Assembly (NCBI GenBank): GCA_052143095.1
Contig: JBKQTR010000120.1
Span: forward strand, 1 to 12,871
Source: DAHUYF01 sp052143095
GTDB lineage: Bacteria; Pseudomonadota; Alphaproteobacteria; ATCC43930; CGMCC-115725
Length of the DNA stretch: 12,871 nucleotides
Reading direction: 5' to 3'
Shown: positions 1 through 6,130 of the stretch, piece after piece
Numbering within the stretch: the first letter of the stretch is position 1
How the letters are laid out: each line of letters starts with the position of its first letter
The notes under the pieces: generated by a model
Told to the model about the DNA's origin: nothing
Database searches by the model: none
The model's input: the letters and a program-made list of their open reading frames with translations, nothing else
Translations under genes and position numbers: made by a program

Positions 1-64
1 CCTGCACGCTCGGCGGCAGAAGCTGCGCCTCGTCAATCTTCCAGGGGCGAAATTCCTTGCTCAT
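1..64 (-). CDS. IS1182/IS5-like transposase, N-terminal fragment (cut by window edge)
   Basis: Read leftward from an ATG at 64-62, the frame stays open for 21 codons to the window edge. The peptide starts MSKEFRPWKID and continues with LLPPSVQ. A short 'FRPW...LLPPS' start is typical of DDE transposases of the IS1182 group (related to IS5/IS4-type transposases), where it precedes a 'D-[WF]-[LV]-P-[ED]-[GD]-H' stretch that would lie outside this window. The start codon sits in the loop of a perfect hairpin, and no strong Shine-Dalgarno sequence is directly upstream. The gene points away from potI on the same strand, so transcripts of the pot operon would run into it. The family call rests on 21 residues only. 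Whether the full transposase is intact cannot be seen here. Confidence 0.6.
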   Translation of the reverse strand, partial: MSKEFRPWKIDEAQLLPPSVQ

Positions 65-79
65 GGCCCAGCAAGGAAT
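52..79 (-). promoter_or_regulatory. Hairpin enclosing the transposase start codon
   Basis: ATTCCTTGCT (52-61) and AGCAAGGAAT (70-79) are perfect reverse complements. They form a 10-bp stem with an 8-base loop that contains the transposase ATG (64-62). In RNA read from outside the element the stem would hide the initiation region. This is a known way for insertion sequences (shown for IS10 and IS50) to stop impinging transcripts from making transposase. The pairing is seen directly; the role is inferred. Confidence 0.6.
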
Positions 80-121
80 CAGACTCGCCCCCACTTGACC
101 AGCCATTTCTCAGACAGGCTC

Positions 122-928
122 CTAGCCGGTCGGCTCGCGACGGCTCATCAACCGCCCCGCCACCGTCACCAGCACGGCGACGGTGACCAGGAACAGCGTC
201 GCCAGCGCGTTGATCTGCGGACTCACGCCGAGGCGGACGCTGGAGAAGATCACCATCGGCAAGGTCGTCGAGGACGGGCCCGCGGTGAAGCTGGCGATGA
301 CGAGATCGTCGAGCGACAGGGTGAAGGCGAGCAGCCAGCCCGCCGCCAGCGCCGGCGCGATGAGCGGCAAGGTGATCACCAGGAACACTTTGAACGGCCG
401 CGCGCCGAGATCGAGCGCGGCTTCCTCGAGCGAGCGGTCGAAGGCGGCAAGCCGCGCCTCGATCACCACGGCGACATAGGCGGTGCCGAGCGTGATATGG
501 GCGATGGCGATGGTCGACATGCCGCGGCCCTGCGGCCAGCCAACCGCCTGTTCCAGCGCCACGAACAGCAGCAGCAGCGACAGCCCGGTGATGACTTCCG
601 GCATCACCAGCGGCGCGGTGACGAGCGTGCCGAAGAGCGAGCGGCCGCGGAAACGCCGGTAGCGCTGCAGCGCATAGCCCGCCGCGGTGCCGAGCAGCAG
701 CGCGCCGGTGGCGGCGACGACGGCGATCTCCAGGCTGATCAGCGCCGCGCCCTGGATCGCCTCGTTGTGCATGAGCTCCAGATACCAGCGCGTAGAGAAG
801 CCGGCCCACACCGTCACCAGCCGCGAGGCATTGAAGGAATAGACCACGAGCGAGGCGATCGGCCCGTAAAGAAAGGCATAGCCCACCACCAGCATGACCG
901 CGAGGAAAGGCGAGAGCCGGTTGGTCAC
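122..928 (-). CDS. potI: Polyamine ABC transporter permease PotI
   Basis: A 268-residue inner-membrane permease, the second of the pair that forms the channel of a putrescine/spermidine-type importer. Hydrophobic segments lie at about 8-32, 61-87, 100-125, 138-157, 190-212 and 240-260, matching the six-helix plan. The EAA loop that docks on the ATPase is at about 169-188 (EEAALDLGARPF...ITLPLI). The start is a GTG at 928-926 that overlaps the potH stop as GTGA, with AAGGGGAG about six bases upstream. E. coli PotI is of similar length (about 280), so the gene looks complete although an insertion sequence lies right at its stop codon. The C-terminus MSRREPTG is short and positively charged, as expected for a cytoplasmic tail. 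It is the last gene of the operon here. Confidence 0.85.
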   Translation of the reverse strand: MTNRLSPFLAVMLVVGYAFLYGPIASLVVYSFNASRLVTVWAGFSTRWYLELMHNEAIQGAALISLEIAVVAATGALLLGTAAGYALQRYRRFRGRSLFGTLVTAPLVMPEVITGLSLLLLFVALEQAVGWPQGRGMSTIAIAHITLGTAYVAVVIEARLAAFDRSLEEAALDLGARPFKVFLVITLPLIAPALAAGWLLAFTLSLDDLVIASFTAGPSSTTLPMVIFSSVRLGVSPQINALATLFLVTVAVLVTVAGRLMSRREPTG

Positions 929-1797
929 GCGGTCTCCCCTTGCAGCAGCCGGCGGATGAGGCCCATGGGCACGACCAGCACCGCCAGCATGGCGATCGCC
1001 ACCGCCGCCGCCATGGGCCAGTCGCGGTTGGCGAAGAACTCGTCCCACAGCACCTTGCCGATCATCAGCGTGTTGGGGCCGCCGAGCAGATCGGGGATGA
1101 CGAACTCGCCCACCGCCGGGATGAAGACCAGCAGCGAGCCCGCGGCGATGCCCGGCAGCGACAGCGGCAGCGTGACGCGGCAGAACGCCTGCCACGGCCG
1201 GCAGCCGAGATCGGCCGCCGCCTCGAGCAGCGCGGGGTCGAGCTTCTCGAGCTGGGCATAGAGCGGCAGCACCATGAACGGCAGGTAGGAATAGACGATG
1301 CCGACATAGACGGCGAAGGCGTTGTTGAGCAGCGTCAGCGGCTGGTGCACGAGGCCCACGGCCAGGAGCGTATTGTTGATCACCCCGGTGCCGCTCAGCA
1401 GCCCGATCCAGGCATAGACACGGATGAGAAAACTCGTCCAGAACGGCAGGATCACCAGCAGCAGCAGCAGGCTGCGCCAGCGCTGCGGCGCGCGCACGAT
1501 GCCGTAGGCGAGCGGATAGCCCAGCAGCAGGCAGAACACGGTCGAGACGCCGGCGAACTTGATGGCGTTGAGATAGGCGAGCGCATAGAGATCGTCGCTC
1601 ACCAGCCGGCGGTAGCTCTCGCCGCTGAGCTGGAGCTGCCAGCTGCCGGTCTCGAGCAGCGGCGTGTAGGGCGGAATGCCGATCACGCTCTCGGCGAGGC
1701 TGATCTTGAGCACGATCAGGAAAGGCACGAGGAAGAACAGCACCAGCCAGGCGTAGGGCAGCGCCAGCACCGCGCGCCGTCGCAGCGCCGCGCTCAT
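925..1797 (-). CDS. potH: Polyamine ABC transporter permease PotH
   Basis: A 290-residue inner-membrane permease, partner of PotI in the polyamine import channel. The N-terminal helix is at about 10-32. It is followed by a periplasmic stretch (about 38-75) with the PYTPLL segment usual in PotH/PotB proteins, then five more hydrophobic segments. The EAA loop is at about 192-211 (LEAAADLGCRPWQAFCRVTLP). The ATG at 1797-1795 overlaps the potG stop as ATGA. No Shine-Dalgarno sequence is visible (GTGGTGCTGCCGCC precedes it), so translation probably depends on coupling to potG. E. coli PotH is 317 residues; the difference is at the N-terminus. PotB is the alternative name; PotH is preferred because the binding protein upstream is closest to PotF. 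Confidence 0.87.
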   Translation of the reverse strand: MSAALRRRAVLALPYAWLVLFFLVPFLIVLKISLAESVIGIPPYTPLLETGSWQLQLSGESYRRLVSDDLYALAYLNAIKFAGVSTVFCLLLGYPLAYGIVRAPQRWRSLLLLLVILPFWTSFLIRVYAWIGLLSGTGVINNTLLAVGLVHQPLTLLNNAFAVYVGIVYSYLPFMVLPLYAQLEKLDPALLEAAADLGCRPWQAFCRVTLPLSLPGIAAGSLLVFIPAVGEFVIPDLLGGPNTLMIGKVLWDEFFANRDWPMAAAVAIAMLAVLVVPMGLIRRLLQGETA

Positions 1798-2891
1798 GGC
1801 GGCAGCACCACCGCCGCCGCCGGCGCAAACGCCAGCGAGACGGTCTCGCCCGCGGCGTAGGGCTGCGCCTGGCGCGCGGCGTTCACCTGCGTCACGCGCA
1901 GCACCTTGCCGCTGGCGAGCTCGACCTCATAGGTCGAGGCCTCGCCGCGATAGGCGGCGCCACGCACCCGGCCCTCGAGCCGATTGGCCGCGGCGGCGGC
2001 AGGAGCAAACGCGATCTTCTCCGGCCGGACGGCGATCGCCACCGCGCTGCCGGCGGCGAGCGCGGGATGCTCGATAAGGAGGGTCGCACCCGCCGCCGCG
2101 CTCTCGACCTCGATGAGCCCGTTTTGGGCGCGCAGCACGCGGCCCTCGAGCAGGTTCACCCCGCCGATGAAGTCGGCGACGAAGCGGCTTGCCGGCGTCT
2201 CGTAGATCTCCTGCGGCGTGCCGAGCTGGACGATGCGGCCTTGCGACATCACGGCGATGCGGGAGGCCATGCTCATCGCCTCCTCCTGGTCATGCGTCAC
2301 CATGAGGAAGGTGATGCCGACGCGCTGCTGGATGCGCACCAGCTCGAAGCGCGTCTCCTCGCGCAGCTTGCGGTCGAGCGCCGCCAGCGGCTCGTCGAGC
2401 AGCACCAGCTTCGGCTCCCGCGCCAGCGCGCGGGCGAGCGCCACGCGCTGACGCTCGCCGCCCGAGAGCTGGTGCGGCTTGCGCTGCGCCAGCCGCGTCA
2501 GCTTGACGAGATCGAGCATCGCCGCCACGCGGGCCTCGCGCTCGGCCTTGGGCAGCCGGTCCTGCTTCAGGCCGAAGCCGACATTCTGCGCCGCGGTCAT
2601 ATGCGGGAAGAGCGCATAGGACTGGAACATCATGTTGACGGGACGGCGGTAGGACGGCACGCCCGCCATGTCGGCGCCGGCGATGAGGATGCGCCCCTCA
2701 TCGGGCGTCTCGAAGCCGGCGAGCAGGCGCAGCAGCGTCGTCTTGCCGCAGCCCGAGGGCCCGAGCAGGGCGAAGAACTCGCCCGCCGCGATGTCGAGCG
2801 AGACGCCGTCGACCGCCGCCACGCCGGACGCGAAGCGCTTCACCACGGCCTCGATGCGCAGATGGGCGGCGGCCGGAGCGGGCGCCGTCAC
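1794..2891 (-). CDS. potG: Polyamine ABC transporter ATP-binding protein PotG
   Basis: A 365-residue ATPase that powers polyamine uptake through PotH/PotI. Walker A GPSGCGKT is at 44-51, the Q-loop Gln at 90, the signature LSGGERQR at 142-149, Walker B LVLLDEP at about 162-168 and the switch His at 200 (VTHDQEEA). After the nucleotide-binding domain, residues from about 230 form the TOBE-type regulatory domain, including an AVRPEKI segment typical of PotA/PotG/UgpC/MalK-like subunits. All catalytic residues are present. The start is a GTG at 2891-2889, overlapping the potF stop as GTGA; only a weak AAGG lies upstream. The low-complexity start (MTAPAPAAAH) is ordinary for GC-rich genomes. PotA is an equally close family name; the choice of PotG follows the gene order. 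Confidence 0.87.
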   Translation of the reverse strand: MTAPAPAAAHLRIEAVVKRFASGVAAVDGVSLDIAAGEFFALLGPSGCGKTTLLRLLAGFETPDEGRILIAGADMAGVPSYRRPVNMMFQSYALFPHMTAAQNVGFGLKQDRLPKAEREARVAAMLDLVKLTRLAQRKPHQLSGGERQRVALARALAREPKLVLLDEPLAALDRKLREETRFELVRIQQRVGITFLMVTHDQEEAMSMASRIAVMSQGRIVQLGTPQEIYETPASRFVADFIGGVNLLEGRVLRAQNGLIEVESAAAGATLLIEHPALAAGSAVAIAVRPEKIAFAPAAAAANRLEGRVRGAAYRGEASTYEVELASGKVLRVTQVNAARQAQPYAAGETVSLAFAPAAAVVLPP

Positions 2892-3988
2892 GTGCCGGTC
2901 TTGACCTTGGTCCAGGCGCGGGTCCGCAACCGGTCATATTGCGGCGTCGCCGGCGTGTCGAAGAAGAGGCGCGCGCGGACCTCCGCCGGGGGATATATCC
3001 CGGGATTGGTGCGGATCTCGTCATCGACGAGGTCGGTGGCGAGCGAGTTGGGATTGGCGTAGGCGACCGTGTTGGAGATGGCGGCGATGATCTCCGGGCG
3101 GAGGATGAAATCGATGAACAGCAGCGCGTTCTGCGCGTGCGGCGCGTCCTTCGGGATCGCCATCATGTCGACCCAGAGCATCGCCCCCTCCTTAGGGATG
3201 GCATAGGCGAGGTCGACACCATTCTTGGCGTCGGCGGCACGGTTCTTCGCCTGTATCACGTCGCCGGAATAGCCGAAGGCGACGCAGAGATCGCCATTGG
3301 CGAGGTCGTTGATGTATTGCGAGGAGTGGAACTTGCGGATGTAAGGGCGGATCGCCAGAACCGTATCGGCCGCCTTGTCGAGGTCTTGCTGCTCGCGGCT
3401 CAGCGGCTCGCGACCGAGATAGGCGAGCGCCGCCGGGAAGATTTCCTGCGGCGTATCCAGCAGCGAGATGCCGCATTCGGCGAGCTTCTTGGCATTGGCG
3501 GGATCGAAGATCAGCTTCAGGCTGTCGACCGGCGCTTTTGCCCCCAGCGCCGCCTTCACCTTCGCCGGGTTGTAGCCGATGCCGGTGGTCCCCCAGAGAT
3601 AGGGCACGCCATACTGGTTGCCGGGATCGGCGCCGGCGACGAATCCCAGGATCTGCGGATCGAGATTGCCATAATTGGTGAGCTTCGCCTTGTCGATCTT
3701 CTGGAACGCGCCGGCTTGGATCTCGCGCGCCATGAACGGCGTCGCCGACGGCACGACGAGATCGTAGCCCGAATGGCCCGCCATCAGCTTGGTCTCGAGC
3801 GTCTCATTATTGTCATAGACGTCGTAATGCACCTTGATGCCGGTCTCCGCCTCGAAGCGAGACACCGTGTCGTCGGCGATGTAGTCGGACCAGTTGTAGA
3901 TATTGAGCGTCTTGCCGTCATCGGCGCGTGCCGCGCTTTGCCCCAGGAGAGCGGCGGCGCAGAGGCATAAAACGAGGCGAGCGATCAT
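2888..3988 (-). CDS. potF: Polyamine-binding periplasmic protein PotF
   Basis: A 366-residue periplasmic solute-binding protein that delivers putrescine or related polyamines to PotGHI. The signal peptide is residues 1-22 (hydrophobic core LVLCLCAAALLG, cleavage after ARA). The mature start carries IYNWSDYI (30-37), the classic PotF/PotD opening. Other family blocks are GYDLVVPSA, TTGIGYN, FHSSQYINDLANGD (220-233), IPKEGAM and NPGIYPPAEVRA. It ends RTRAWTKVKTGT, very like E. coli PotF. Pocket acidic residues Asp35, Asp243 and Asp274 are kept, while Tyr240 and Trp272 replace the Trp and Phe I recall at the matching E. coli PotF positions. I chose the ATG at 3988-3986 over one at 4021-4019 because the upstream ATG lies inside the promoter's -10 region and would spoil the signal peptide. 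It is the first gene of potFGHI. Confidence 0.9.
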   Translation of the reverse strand: MIARLVLCLCAAALLGQSAARADDGKTLNIYNWSDYIADDTVSRFEAETGIKVHYDVYDNNETLETKLMAGHSGYDLVVPSATPFMAREIQAGAFQKIDKAKLTNYGNLDPQILGFVAGADPGNQYGVPYLWGTTGIGYNPAKVKAALGAKAPVDSLKLIFDPANAKKLAECGISLLDTPQEIFPAALAYLGREPLSREQQDLDKAADTVLAIRPYIRKFHSSQYINDLANGDLCVAFGYSGDVIQAKNRAADAKNGVDLAYAIPKEGAMLWVDMMAIPKDAPHAQNALLFIDFILRPEIIAAISNTVAYANPNSLATDLVDDEIRTNPGIYPPAEVRARLFFDTPATPQYDRLRTRAWTKVKTGT

Positions 3989-4019
3989 CCCGGACCCCCG
4001 AAGCGCTGGCAGGCGCGCC

Positions 4020-4049
4020 ATTCAAAGCGGCGGCTCGCGGGCTTGTCAA
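4020..4049 (-). promoter_or_regulatory. Sigma-70-type promoter of potFGHI
   Basis: On the minus strand a perfect TTGACA (4049-4044) is followed, after 18 bases, by TTGAAT (4025-4020; four of six bases match TATAAT). Transcription would start near 4013. That leaves a leader of about 25 bases holding a G-run (GGGGG) before the ATG at 3988. No operator dyad is evident next to it. Confidence 0.6.
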
Positions 4050-4140
4050 TCGCCGCCGCCGCGCCATTGCCGGCCGTGCCGCGCGCGCTTCAGGCGAAAA
4101 AACTTGGCCCCCGCGGGGAATAAAACGGCGCTACGGCCCG

Positions 4141-4146
4141 TATAAC
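4141..4146 (+). promoter_or_regulatory. Candidate -10 box for the small gene at 4176
   Basis: TATAAC lies about 30 bases before the start codon and fits a start site near 4153 with a short leader carrying the ribosome binding site. The base run 17 bases upstream (GAATAA) is a poor -35. An alternative reading of the same region is GGAAT (4117-4121), 17 bases, CGTA (4139-4142). This is close to the alphaproteobacterial general-stress (EcfG) pattern GGAAC-N16/17-CGTT but misses the last base of each half. Confidence 0.35.
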
Positions 4147-4175
4147 CTGTAAGGGGAGCGACAGGAGATGGGACC

Positions 4176-4337
4176 ATGGGATACTTTCATTGCGAGCCGC
4201 CGCTCTCCCAAATGCTCGAGGATCCCTTGACCCAGGCTCTCATGGAGAGCGACGGGGTCGATCCGCGCGAGCTGCGCGAGCTGCTGTGCGAGGCGCGCCA
4301 GCGCATCGCCGAGGCCGAGCCGAGCGACCGGGACTAG
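4176..4337 (+). CDS. Small acidic protein of unknown function (53 aa)
   Basis: A 53-residue frame starting MGYFHCEPPL and ending AEAEPSDRD. An AGGAG (4163-4167) lies eight bases before the ATG at 4176 and a TATAAC box lies further upstream, so it has the full layout of a real gene. The middle reads DPLTQALMESDGVDPRELRELL, with a predicted C-terminal helix rich in Glu, Arg and Leu. I recall small alphaproteobacterial hypothetical proteins with a similar 'DP..LM..DGVD...L..LL' pattern, but I do not know a function. Two cysteines (residues 6 and 38) are not in a recognisable metal-binding motif. An earlier ATG at 4168 gives only a 20-codon frame and is rejected. It stands alone, divergent from potF and convergent with gcvPB. 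Confidence 0.6.
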   Translation: MGYFHCEPPLSQMLEDPLTQALMESDGVDPRELRELLCEARQRIAEAEPSDRD

Positions 4338-4570
4338 CTCAAATTCCGATTAGGTAGACGCGACCGTCCAGAGCCCTCTCCGCCCGCTCTTGCGCTAGGG
4401 TGTGTACATATCCCGAAAAACGCTGCAGTTCCCGCTACTTATTCCGCCGTCCCCGCGCCAGCGGGGACCCAGGGCAAGCGCTCCGCTCACTGCAGTTGAG
4501 GCCCCTGGATGCCCGCTTTCGCGGGCAAGGCGATCGTTGAGGGGTGCGCTGCCGTGAGATTTGTACGCTC
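4338..4570. other. Convergent non-coding stretch between the small gene and gcvPB
   Basis: I see no gene here. The left part (4338-4422) holds nothing recognisable. The right part carries the palindromic repeat listed separately at 4449-4527. An 8-base direct repeat CTGCAGTT occurs at 4423-4430 and 4490-4497, on either side of the first hairpin. Neither strand shows a hairpin followed by a T-tract, so the ends of the two converging transcripts are not marked by a standard intrinsic terminator. Confidence 0.6.
4449..4527. repeat. Intergenic palindromic repeat (two nested hairpins)
   Basis: Three pairings are perfect: GTCCCCGC/GCGGGGAC (4449-4456 with 4461-4468, loop GCCA), TGCCCGC/GCGGGCA (4510-4516 with 4521-4527, loop TTTC), and an outer CCAGGG/CCCTGG (4469-4474 with 4503-4508). 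The arrangement of 'GTCCCCGCG..AGCGGGGACCCAGG' followed by 'CCTGGATGCCCGC..GCGGGCA' is the layout of dispersed intergenic palindromes common in GC-rich alphaproteobacteria. It could act as a bidirectional transcription end or protect the 3' end of gcv mRNA. Only one copy lies in the window. Confidence 0.6.
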
Positions 4571-6130
4571 CTAGCCCAGCGCCGCCCCGCCGTCGGCCCC
4601 GGGTGGTTTTCGCCAGCGCAGCACAGGTTTGCGCGCCGCCGCGGTTTCGTCGAGCCGCCGGCGCGGCGTGAAGCGCGGCGCGGCCTGAAACGCCGCCGCC
4701 TCGCCCGCCTTCGCCTGCGCCGCCAGCCCGCGGACCACGGCGATGAAGCGGTCCAGCGACGCCTTGCTCTCGCTTTCCGTCGGCTCCATCAGCAGCGCGC
4801 CATGGACGACGAGCGGGAAGTACATCGTCATGGGGTGGAAGCCCTCATCGGTCAGCGCCTTGGCGAAATCGAGGGTGGTGACGCCGGTATCCCTGAGGAA
4901 GCGGTCGTCAAACAGCGCCTCGTGCATGCAAGGCCCGGGATAGGAGGCGGTGAGCACGTCGCCCAATCGCGCCAGCAGGTAGTTGGCGTTCAGCACCGCG
5001 TCGCCCGAGAGCTGGCGCAGCCCGTCGGCACCGTGGCTCATGATGTAGGCGAGCGCGCGCACGAACATGCCCATCTGGCCGTGATTGCCCTTGAGCCGGC
5101 CGATGGCCTGCGCCGCCGGGCCCTCGGCCTGCTCGATGAGGCGGAAACCCGCCTGGTCATGCACCAGCCAGGGCAGCGGCGCGAAGCCCGCGAGGCTCGC
5201 CGCCAGCACCACCGGCCCGGCGCCCGGCCCGCCGCCGCCATGCGGCGTCGAGAAGGTCTTGTGCAGGTTGAGATGCATGCAGTCGATGCCGAGATCGCCC
5301 GGCCGGACGCGGCCGACCAGCGCGTTGAAATTGGCGCCATCGCAGTAGAAATAGGCGCCCGCCGCATGCACCGCCGCGGCGATGGCGAGGATCTCGTCCT
5401 CGAACAGGCCGCAGGTGTTGGGATTGGTGAGCATGATCGCCGCGACATCGGGCCCGAGCTTCGCCTTGAGCGCGGCAAGATCGATCCTGCCGCGCTCATT
5501 GGCCGGGATCGCGTCGACCTCGAAGCCGCAGGTCGCGGCCGTCGCCGGGTTGGTGCCATGCGCCGATTCCGGCACCAGCACGCGCCGGCGCTGCTCGCCG
5601 CGCGCCGCCAGCGCGGCGGCGATGCACATCATGCCGCAGAGCTCGCCATGCGCGCCCGCGGCCGGGCTCATGGCGACCGCCGGCATGCCGGTCAACGCCT
5701 TGAGCCAACCGGCCAGCGTGTCGATGAGCTCGAGCGCGCCCTGCACCGTCGATTGCGGCTGCAGCGGATGGATATCGGCAAAGCCCGGCAGCCGCGCCAG
5801 CTTCTCGTTAAGGCGCGGATTGTGCTTCATGGTGCAGGAGCCCAGCGGATAGAGCCCCATATCGATGCCGTAATTCTTCTGCGAGGCGCGCATGAAATGC
5901 CGCACCACCTGCGGCTCGCTGAGGCCCGGCAGGCCGATCGCCCCCTGCCGCCGCACCGTGCCGAGGCGGTCTTCCGTCGCCGGCTCCGGCAGGTCGACCC
6001 CGGTGCGCCCGGGCGCGTCCTGCTCGAACAGCAGGGGATCCTCGAGCTGCAGCCCGTGATTGCCGCTGAGCGTCGGCTCGGCCGCCGCGTCGCGCGCGAA
6101 GCCGCTGAGCGCCTTGCTCCAGCCGCTCAT
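4571..6130 (-). CDS. gcvPB: Glycine dehydrogenase (decarboxylating) subunit 2, GcvPB
   Basis: A 519-residue catalytic half of the split P-protein. It binds pyridoxal phosphate, decarboxylates glycine and passes the aminomethyl group to lipoyl-GcvH. The PLP lysine is Lys291 in HLNLHKTFSTPHGGGGPG. Other family blocks are YPLGSCTMKHNPR (94-106), SPAAGAHGE (155-163, with His161), ESAHGTNPATAA (188-199), MLTNPNTCGLFE (233-244) and DGANFNA (264-270). The start ATG at 6130-6128 overlaps the gcvPA stop as ATGA. The longer upstream frame is only an out-of-frame shadow over gcvPA. It is the last gene of the operon. The C-terminal 40 residues are basic and Ala-rich and look poorly conserved. Together with GcvPA it does the job of the single ~950-residue GcvP of E. 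coli. Confidence 0.93.
   Translation of the reverse strand: MSGWSKALSGFARDAAAEPTLSGNHGLQLEDPLLFEQDAPGRTGVDLPEPATEDRLGTVRRQGAIGLPGLSEPQVVRHFMRASQKNYGIDMGLYPLGSCTMKHNPRLNEKLARLPGFADIHPLQPQSTVQGALELIDTLAGWLKALTGMPAVAMSPAAGAHGELCGMMCIAAALAARGEQRRRVLVPESAHGTNPATAATCGFEVDAIPANERGRIDLAALKAKLGPDVAAIMLTNPNTCGLFEDEILAIAAAVHAAGAYFYCDGANFNALVGRVRPGDLGIDCMHLNLHKTFSTPHGGGGPGAGPVVLAASLAGFAPLPWLVHDQAGFRLIEQAEGPAAQAIGRLKGNHGQMGMFVRALAYIMSHGADGLRQLSGDAVLNANYLLARLGDVLTASYPGPCMHEALFDDRFLRDTGVTTLDFAKALTDEGFHPMTMYFPLVVHGALLMEPTESESKASLDRFIAVVRGLAAQAKAGEAAAFQAAPRFTPRRRLDETAAARKPVLRWRKPPGADGGAALG

Larger units (their letters stand above)
1..121 (-). mobile_element. Insertion sequence end (IS1182-like), partial
   Basis: The transposase start lies 57 bp from the potI stop codon. 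The sequence between them (65-121) is unlike coding DNA and ends with AGCCTGTCTGAGAAAT, read on the minus strand from about 120. This looks like a terminal inverted repeat, but the partner end lies outside the window, so neither the repeat nor a target duplication can be confirmed. The element boundary is placed at about 119-121 by inference. Confidence 0.5.

Noticed and set aside
33..809. Minus-strand frame (258 codons) overlapping potI and the IS end
   Set aside because: It is out of frame with potI, which has full permease motifs, and it crosses the presumed IS boundary.
4510..4527. Intrinsic terminator for gcvPB
   Set aside because: The stem is strong but no T-tract follows on the gcv strand, and it is part of a larger repeat, so it is listed as a repeat only.
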